From Yponomeuta sedellus (Eukaryota; Arthropoda; Insecta; Lepidoptera; Yponomeutidae), in contig OW203732.1 in NCBI GenBank assembly GCA_934045075.1, positions 8,767,001-8,831,000 of the forward strand: 64,000 nt of DNA, written 5' to 3'. The notes below the pieces were generated by a model. The model saw only the letters and a list, made by a program, of their open reading frames with translations, did no database searches and was not told where the DNA came from. Made by a program: the position numbers and the translations under genes. Shown here one piece after another: positions 57,101 through 64,000 of the stretch (position 1 is the first letter of the stretch; each line of letters begins with the position of its first letter).

Positions 57101-60100
57101 AAATTGCATTCGCCACTTTGCGGACTAATTTGCACTAACAGGACGTTCTTTACTGCATTTTAGTTGGCATCTCAAACTATTTGTTGTGCAGTATGTGATA
57201 CCTTGCTTGCGACAAAGTCTAAAAAAGACTAATTTGCAAATAATCTATTTTAAAGTTTCAGATGTTAATAACTTAGTAACTGTTAGCTTTTGAAGAAACA
57301 TATTTTAAAACAAATATTGCCTGATTTTTAACTAAATATAATTACTTATCTCATATTGTTTAGCAAAATTAAAACAAGGATAACTTATTCATATAGCCGT
57401 TGGTGCCGGCTGTCATATAATGGCAGTCGTTAAGCCATGTCAGAGGCCTTATGGGCGGCTTGATAACTTCTGACAGTAAGGCCCGCCACTGTCTTACAAT
57501 CCTCCACCAACCCGGACTTGGCCCCCGTGGTGGAGTATGGCCTAACCTTCCTGCGGTGCAGGAAGAGACCCGTGCCCCAGCAGTGGGGACATATAAGGGT
57601 TACTAACGATAGATATGAGACGAGGAATCACTCATGTATGACTATGACGTTGTTACCGACACTAATTTAAACATTATTTTACTATTATGACTTACGTCAT
57701 TGAAAAAGTAATTTTATTTTATAGTTTAAATAAATAATACAATAAAAGTCATTATTGAAGCGAAACTTTTATCAAAATATAAACTGAAACAGTCATTTCC
57801 CAACGAATATTCTCATTACAAAAACTTAAATCGTATTATCTTGATACAGGTACAGTCAGTATCGTCATAGCACAAAATCTTTAGTTTAGTGTAGGAACTG
57901 AAAAGAGACTTGCTTTAACTTAGGTATGGAAAAACAATTTAAATTATTCAAATTAATTTCCATTTGCTGAATGTCAATGTACAATCTTAAATGTAAGCCG
58001 CTGCCTTCGTACCGTGGAGAAAAAGGCAGCGGAAAAAAACTCAACTCTGACCATCTTTTCTCATGTCATCTTAAACCTAATACTCGTACATCAATTGCCA
58101 TCTATTCGTACGATAAGATTTCATGATTGCCATCAAGTAGTATAAATGTCAAAGGCATTATTTAATCCAAACACGTAGAAAAAATGTATGTCCTGTCACG
58201 AGATTACAAAGCGCATTCTCGCATAGAATGTTCATTTTTCTGGGACCCTACCTCTATAATAAAATTAATAAAGAGCTCTCTATTTACCCTCAAACTAATT
58301 TTAAATGTAAAAAAATAGTTTCCAACTGGCTATTGACCTTGTCTTACGATGAGACTGAACAGCTTTTAACTATAATTTCGTAAAACTAATAAACTAATAA
58401 ATCACAAACAGAAATATCTCAAAATAGACATCTTGTAGGCTTTCTTGACACATTCACACACACACACACACACACATATACGTACGCAAACACACACACA
58501 CATACACACCAACATACATGCTCTTTCTTTTTTTCTCATATTACTTAGTTTTAACTTTAATATATTTTTTCTGTAAAAGTACAAGTACTGTAAAAGTCTG
58601 TTGACCTTAATTATGTAAAATGTGTTTCGGAGGAGCACTTTTTATCCTAAATCCATAGGTTTTTAGCCTTTTTTAGGGAACAGGGTACCACTGCCTTAGT
58701 GATAATGATATAGTCACTGTAAAATGTTTTTTTTTTTAAATAAATAATCTTTATCTTTATATTTAATTGTTTTATGAAAATAGGGAAAACATAAGTGCTG
58801 CGGCCAGACACACGAACAGCACCAGTTCACGAGCATAATGCAGGGGTCAGCCATCATCAGTCTCACTCAACTATTTTGAAGGAAGTAAGATGACCCGTTG
58901 TATAGTTAACTCATTTTTATAAAACGCACGAAAAAATGGAGAGTAGAATGCTGGAATTAGTTTTTTATTTAATAAAAGTAACAAATCAGCCTACTTTCTT
59001 ACTGAAACTTCTGGTTTATGGCCGTAAGCATTCTTAACTTCCAGACCCAAAATTATCTTCTTTAACTTCTGATTTTTCTAATTCTGAGTCACCATACGAA
59101 GTGTTGAAGAGTAAAGTTCTCTGTTTGTTCTTTTCAATTCTTAAAACTTTTATGCCTGCAATCTTAAGCTGGTTCCCATCTTCACCTTTTGTGATATTTA
59201 CACCCATCTGGGAACAAGCATCTTTCCAACATACATTTCTTCCGTTTTCTTCGTCGGCAGACGATTCATCGAGATTCTTTTGTTTTGGTTTTTCGGGTGG
59301 TACATACACTGAATTTTTTACTTTATGAAAGTCGGTTACTAACACTAAACAAAACAATACATTCAAGTAGATTGCTGCATTTTAGTCTGTAAAGCATATG
59401 AAATTAATTAATGATCTACGATGCAGTATCATCAAGTTTAGTACATCTTTTTACTGCATTTTAGTTGCATTTAAGTGCATATATATTTTTATAGGTTTAG
59501 ATTACAGATTTTTGTAGTAAAAACGATATTTTACTGCATTGAACTCCGTAAAGCGACGGGTCGTTTTAGAAGTAAGTGCGATAACTGCATTTTAGTTAGT
59601 AATACAACGTATTTAGACGTGCGTTTTTCAGTTACTGCTTTTAAAAATATGGTTTAATTTTCGTACTAACCATCCAATCAAAACATCGGTAAGATCACTG
59701 TTTAAATTTTAACGTGCCCGTCAACACCCTATATTTAACTCAAAAACGTTAAAATGTCTCGTACTGCGTTTTAGGGCCTGCACGGCAGTACTGTCCTTTC
59801 CAGTACATTAATTGTCCAATTACGACATTAAAATTTTAGCGCCACTTAACGTTTGACTCGTGCCATCGTACTATAAATGCTGGGTTGCGATCACGTTAAT
59901 CTTTCACTGTACGGAGTTTTCTAATTTAGCCTGCACCGAACTGTTACATATATACATCTTTTGACACTGAGTCGTCTCGATAGAGTGGAAAGTTACGTAA
60001 TACAAGGTCTGAAACGCCTAACCACCTAACGTGCACCGTGCCGTGTCGTCCTTGCTTTAATAGTTTTTTTCCAAAGTATCTTATGGGCAAGTAGAAAACG

Positions 60101-63100
60101 GTAAAACTACTTACTGTTATTATATGCTGATACTACTGATATTTACTAATCGAATAAAGTTGATTTGTTTGCACAATGTAAGTACTTCTGCGAACTGGAG
60201 TAGTTGAATGCGCCATAGGTCAAACTTAATTGGGGGACTGTTTACCTAAGTGTCTGTTCGGTTTTTAACAATGCGGCGGACAGCAAATTCATCTTGTAAC
60301 AGCACTCCTCGTCGAGGGCGGTCACCGATTTTTCAATTCCCACTGAAAAGGTCGACCAATTTATTGTCTAGTCAAAGTAAATAGTAAATATTATTCAAAT
60401 ACGAATGTTAACGTTACTTACTCAGTGACAGCAATTCGTTTGTATATTTCGGGCCAACATTTCGTAGCACTTGTTGGGTTACTGAAATTGGTTCGTATAG
60501 TTATTATCGATTGGAGAGTTTTTGTGGATAGAGACATTTGTACAACATGTAAAATATTAAAAACCTATTTAGAGGCTAAAAATTCCACCCATGCCGGGAT
60601 TCGAACCCGCGACCTCTGGCTATCCGTGCCAGCGCTCTTTCCAACTGAGCCAATGGGCGACCTACGCCGGTAAGTCGCCTATTGGCTCAGTTGGAAAGAG
60701 CGATCAGTGAAATCTTGAACCTCTTTACACCACTCTCTGTATTACGTACATTCAGCGACATCTGGCTGAAGTAGATTGCATTACTTACAGCCCAGAGTAC
60801 CTACTATACAGTTAGGTTTTTACATCGGAATGATATCGCTGTACCCACATGATGATACTATTTTTATTTTTAATGCACTAACCCGTGCTAAGGACAATTT
60901 TAAAAACCTATTTAGAGGCTAAAAATTCCACCCATGCCGGGATTCGAACCCGCGACCTCTGGCTATCCGTGCCAGCGCTCTTTCCAACTGATCCAATGGG
61001 CGACCTAACCTAACTGCAAAGTAGGTACTCGGGGCTGTAAGTAATGCAATCTACTTCAGCCAGATGTCGCTGCCTGTACGTAATACAGAGAATAGTGTAG
61101 AGGTTCGAGATTTCACTGATGCCGGTGAGTCGCCCATTGGCTCAGTTGGAAATAGCGCTGGCACGGAGAGCCAAAGGTCGCGGGTTCGAATCCCGGCATG
61201 GGTGGAATTTTTAGCCTCTAAATAGGTTTTTAAAATTGTCCTTACCACGGGTTAGTGCATTAAAAATAAAAATAGTATAACATGTAAAATTACAGAGTAC
61301 AATTGGCGGCCTTATTGCTGAAAGCAATTTCTTCCAGACAACCTTATGACGGAACTTTCCGTTACTTTAAGCTACTTAGCTGAAGGAAATGAGAGACTAT
61401 TATTAAGTTAAGATATTAAATAAGCTGTGGGCTGTGACTGGAAGAGTCGAAGATCAAGGTCAGTGACGAGTCTTGGGAGAGGCTCATGCCCCTGACTGTC
61501 ACGTGAAAAACAAAGTGGATTATACTTACAAAGAGCTCCAGAAGCAACTGTCAAAATTAAAAACACAAACAAGAGTGTTTTCCACTTTCCGACTCTTTTT
61601 GTGGTTTTCTCTCTGCAACTTTTAATTTTCCCTTTAGAGGAGCAGGTAGAGTTTGTTACGCTTTTGTTTTTGTAAGGAATTTTCCAGGCGTTTTTCGGGC
61701 AAAGAAGCGGGGATCGCATTTCGCATATTGACTGAATTTCCCGGGGCTTCTTTCTCTCGTCAGGCTTTCCTACAATAAGTTAGATAAACAAGGTTGGATA
61801 GGCAAGGGCGGGAGCGATCCGTACGTACATAGTTAAGTAGTTATGTCATTCGGTAAAATACGAAAAGCAATGAGGTCGGTCAAGTTGTTTGCCCGTCCTA
61901 CCTAGGACATTCATAGCATTAATTCAATATCTATCAACTCATATAGCCAATTTCTTGATAGTATTAAAAAACCCAAGATAAAAGTTGAGAGAAATGAAAT
62001 ATAGAAATATTGGTAGTGTCGAGGGTAGCGCTTACTTCGTGTGCTGTAACATGACTGTACAGTATACAGTCGTCGGCACACAAACCTTTACATACAATAC
62101 CAAAAGATCGCTTTCTGCAATTATTTATTTGAATCGCCTACGGCGTGCCGTTAGATACCTACAATATAAGGTAAATACTTATAACAGTTTATTTGTGTAG
62201 CCGCCAGCCGTTGTAAACATAATATTAATGTGTTGATTCACACAATAATAAGCATGTAGATAAATAATTTAGATGTTTCTAGGGTACATATAATATCAAC
62301 AAGTTTTTTTGTAGAAAACGTGCTACTTAAAGGCCTGCGCAGACGAGGGAATTTTGTCCCCGAGGGACTAAAGTCCCTGAATCGTAAAAAATGTCCTCCG
62401 AGTAAGTACTCGGAAAAGTGTCGCGGACTCAACGCCTACGGTGTGCGGTCATTTCGTTGCCCAGAAATTGAGTGAAGCGAACGCTATGGAAGCAAATATT
62501 CTGAGATTACATTGTGTTGTAATTTACATGAAGTTGAAAAAGGAAAAGCGTTTTAAAAGAGAACACCGAACTTTTGTCCACTCCGGTCTCTTGATGTCGT
62601 CGGTAACTTGAGGGACTTTTTGTACGAGGTACTTTTAGTTCTTCGTGTGCGTTACGATTTATAAGAGATCTATATCGACTGACAAAAAAGTACCCGGGGG
62701 ACAGTCCTCTGCGCTAGCCTTAACTCAGTACTATTGTAAGTAACCTGCTATAGTTAAGCTAGATAAATATTCGACCTCCCTCTAGCTAGATAGAGTACCG
62801 ATACAACTCATTTTAATGCAGTCATTAATATAATTTAAGCCCGCGGCAGGTGGCACTTCGCTCCAATTGCATTAAACAAGCAAGCTGGCCAGTCGCGTCC
62901 AATCTGTTTTTGGGTCAAACTAAATTAGGGACAGTTTGTACAACGAAATCGCGAATACTGGGCCAGCGGAATGCTGACCGTTGGCGCCGATGATGATTCA
63001 GACAAATTGATGTTAGAATTAATTTTAATCAACACTTACCTACAGTATATTTATTCTTACTTGTCCAATTTAGTAAACAAGATTCTACCCTTAAACTGTG

Positions 63101-63647
63101 ACTTTTTAGTCCAAAACTGGCATATTTCCATAAATGAAGTAACTTGGAACACTCTTTTAGATAACACACTGCCAATTTTATAAACATAATTCATGATAGT
63201 TCATGAATTTGCGAGAAAATGTCTAGTTTAGGCATCTAATCTCAATTTTAAGGTTAGAATCTTTTTTACTAAATTGGACAAGTAAGAATAAATAGACTGT
63301 ATGCAGTCTAGGTTAAAAATTGTTTATACCTACTTATACGCAGTTTTCCAATAATTGTACCTATGCACTACATACATACTCAAACTCAACAGTGCCTATC
63401 CAGTACATACTGAAATTCAGCTAAGCATTATTGGAAGAACGAAATTGTCGACTCAAAAAAACTACTGTTTCCCGTAGGAAAACAATTAAGATTCGTAAAT
63501 CTGACCCTTTGTATTGATTACTAAGCTAGTATATACTAACATACCTGATGAACACCATGGAGGCACGTTGCAATTGCTATTATCACTGCTATTATCGTCA
63601 AAGACCCCGCAGGCTCTTCTGCGAGCACTTCTTGTGACCATTACCAT
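53949..63647 (-). CDS. SUN-domain protein (SPAG4/SUN3-like), gene model, middle uncertain
   Basis: The three 3' exons encode a SUN (Sad1/UNC-84) domain: CWPFSGSRGEVIIEL, ISIEHV, SAPRHFVLY, FTLQETPPVKRIAFRVLSNH and TRYTCVYRVHIYE, in the family's order and ending 7 residues after the domain. SUN proteins sit in the inner nuclear membrane and bind KASH proteins in the perinuclear space. Upstream on the same strand, exons at 63545-63647 and 61530-61769 join in phase into a basic N-terminus followed by a hydrophobic run WKTLLFVFLILTVASGAL, the layout of a SUN protein. The best phase-consistent chain is 63545-63647, 61530-61769, 59235-59344, 56016-56065, 55388-55600, 54421-54538, 53949-54149, about 344 residues. 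No coiled coil is visible, and 59235-59344 lies inside an apparent transposon, so exons may be missing or the 5' part could be another gene. SUN call firm; full chain tentative. Confidence 0.55.
54421..54538 (-). CDS. SUN-domain gene exon (middle of SUN)
   Basis: Acceptor cttcgcag, donor gtaagt; 1 + 39 codons. Encodes GSRGEVIIELTHPLRVHSIS, IEHVRPDAARSAPRHFVLY. The acceptor was chosen because it joins CWPF to SGSRGE in phase; another AG 11 bases upstream would not. Confidence 0.82.
54878..54962. repeat. Near-perfect 40-bp-arm palindrome
   Basis: aatggctagaagattcaagt begins the left arm and its complement closes the right; arms about 40 bp with one mismatch and almost no loop. In an intron of the SUN gene. 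The overlapping open frames on both strands are products of this symmetry. Confidence 0.8.
55388..55600 (-). CDS. SUN-domain gene exon (start of SUN)
   Basis: Donor gtacct after CWPFS. Upstream frame reads GIGTEEWGGRAALWGIVPLW and LRKPTPADCWPF, matching the SUN pattern of a glycine-rich start, an LWG-like segment and the CWxFxG motif. The 5' boundary at acceptor aacttcag (55601-55603) is a guess; an in-frame stop at 55615-55617 bounds it. Confidence 0.65.
55712..55772. repeat. Remnant of the tRNA-headed repeat
   Basis: aaaaacctattta directly followed by ttccttagcaccggttagtg: both tails without a head, as expected of a deleted fold-back copy. Confidence 0.6.
56016..56065 (-). CDS. Candidate 50-base exon of the SUN gene
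   Basis: Bounded by a strong acceptor tatttgcag and a strong donor gtaagg on the minus strand, and open in the frame that joins the next exon (KNSAPIHITTNSKICS). One of three frames has a stop. No family motif supports it. Confidence 0.35.
57393..57605 (+). repeat. Headless copy of the 5S-headed repeat
   Basis: gccgttggtgccggctgtca through cagtggggacatataagg, inside the candidate transposon at 56810-59788, so it inserted later. Confidence 0.75.
58448..58510. repeat. (CA)n microsatellite
   Basis: Runs of cacacaca with an interruption atatacgtacgcaaa. The cysteine/valine-rich minus-strand frame here is only the repeat read as codons. Confidence 0.9.
59235..59344 (-). CDS. Candidate exon or TE-encoded frame (acidic)
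   Basis: Part of a minus-strand frame (59034-59366) reading LVTDFHKVKNSVYVPPEKPK, then DESSADEENGRN, and continuing to a stop. An acceptor tttgtttag at 59345 joins in phase to the transmembrane exon at 61530 and would lengthen its hydrophobic run to about 20 residues. A gtatgt donor at 59234 gives phase 0. Against this, it lies inside an apparent transposon (56810-59788). Function unknown. Confidence 0.3.
60559..61278. repeat. Cluster of three tRNA-headed repeat copies, inverted
   Basis: A minus copy (60559-60868) is followed by a truncated minus copy (about 60885-61005) that turns into a plus copy (61010-61278). A small palindrome lies at 60638-60706 (ttggctcagttggaaagagc and its complement). 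Located between candidate SUN-gene exons. Confidence 0.75.
61530..61769 (-). CDS. Candidate exon: basic region plus membrane segment
   Basis: Acceptor ttattgtag, donor gtaagt; 2 + 79 codons + 1. Lys/Arg-rich (SCREKTTKRVGKWK) then a hydrophobic run TLLFVFLILTVASGAL. Joins in phase with the 63545-63647 exon. It could be the nucleoplasmic/transmembrane part of the SUN gene or a separate single-pass membrane protein. Confidence 0.55.
62328..62728. mobile_element. Harbinger-like element, non-autonomous
   Basis: Ends ttaaaggcctgcgcagacga and tcctctgcgctagccttaa are imperfect inverted repeats. An internal ATG at about 62487 gives MEANILRLHCVVIYMKLKKE, then KRFKREH, reminiscent of a Harbinger gene start. 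Confidence 0.55.
63545..63647 (-). CDS. Candidate first coding exon (MVMVTRSARRRACG)
   Basis: Two in-frame ATGs at 63645-63647 and 63639-63641, 34 codons plus one base, donor gtatgt. Contains RSARRR and a Ser/Asn/Asp stretch, then PPWCSS. Phase matches the next exon. The assignment depends on that join. Confidence 0.5.
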
Positions 63648-63975
63648 TAATGTGAAATAGAAAGGATTTTACTTTTTAGAGCTTTTTCCGTTTGACATCT
63701 AAAATGCATAGAAAGTTGCAGCCATATAGATCGTAGGTATTTATTTTTAACGAAATGTAAATCTAGTATGTAGGTTATGTTGATAACAATTCAGTTTTCC
63801 CGCGCAAACTGAATAAATAAATTTTGTCACTGCAAAAAGAAGTTCTAAAATCTATCTATACTATATAAATAGGTACCATTTTAATATAATTATGTACAAA
63901 GTGGAAGACTTTTTTTAGAAAAAGAAGTTTTCAACTTTCACCATTGCTGACCAAAAGTTTTTGAACGTAATACAC

Positions 63976-64000
63976 TTAGCCCCTGTTTCACAATGTTCAA
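63976..64000 (+). mobile_element. Start of a MITE cut by the window end
   Basis: gcccctgtttcacaatg matches the terminus of the MITE at 3996-4187. Only the first 25 bases are present. Confidence 0.45.

Larger units (their letters stand above)
56810..59788. mobile_element. Candidate 3-kb DNA transposon with 4-bp target duplication
   Basis: Ends CTGCCGTGCAG at 56810 and CTGCACGGCAG at 59788 continue as inverted repeats with ccNtaaaacgcagta, flanked by TACT on both sides (56806-56809, 59789-59792). Both subterminal regions (56820-57210 and 59400-59770) are dense in tactgcatttta/gcagtaaa motifs. The superfamily is not identified. A SINE-like tail (57393-57605) and a CA repeat (58448-58510) lie inside. 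Alternatively two related short elements in opposite orientation, though no inner termini were seen. Confidence 0.6.

Noticed and set aside
58402..58638. Minus-strand frame with cysteine/valine repeats
   Set aside because: Translation of a CA microsatellite.

Overview
This is a repeat-dense insect nuclear window, almost certainly lepidopteran. It carries four protein-coding genes whose exons are scattered among introns full of MITEs, tRNA-derived and 5S-rRNA-derived SINE-like copies and LINE 3' tails of types I associate with moth and butterfly genomes. No bacterial, organellar or CRISPR features are seen. Most long open frames are repeat sequence or chance; the genes were rebuilt from splice sites, reading phase and family similarity judged by eye.

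Layout. (1) 1-18.6 kb: UCP4-like mitochondrial carrier (SLC25 family), plus strand, five exons from 1436 to 16540; the N-terminal exon lies upstream of the window. A probable poly(A) signal is at 18561. (2) 18.6-43.3 kb: drk, the GRB2 orthologue (SH3-SH2-SH3), minus strand, six coding exons giving exactly 211 residues with every splice phase closing. Two introns are about 9-10 kb and filled with transposable elements. UCP4 and drk converge tail to tail. (3) 43.3-48.6 kb: intergenic and TE-rich, including an IS630/Tc1/mariner-type element nested in a hAT-type element, both with clear ends. (4) 48.6-53.2 kb: RpSA (40S ribosomal protein SA / stubarista), plus strand, six coding exons, 316 residues. 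(5) 53.9-63.6 kb: a SUN-domain gene, minus strand, convergent with RpSA. Its three 3' exons encode a clear SUN domain. Exons at 61.5 and 63.5 kb encode a basic N-terminus and the start of a transmembrane helix and join in phase; the middle of the gene is uncertain because one candidate exon lies inside an apparent 3-kb DNA transposon.

The genes are not functionally linked: a mitochondrial carrier, a Ras/MAPK adaptor, a ribosomal protein and a probable nuclear-envelope protein. The most unusual material is in the repeats: tRNA-headed SINE-like copies that repeatedly occur as fold-backs, some centred on the anticodon loop; a repeat with a 5S rRNA-like head and a larger composite version; an expanded minisatellite; and nested transposons with intact target-site duplications.
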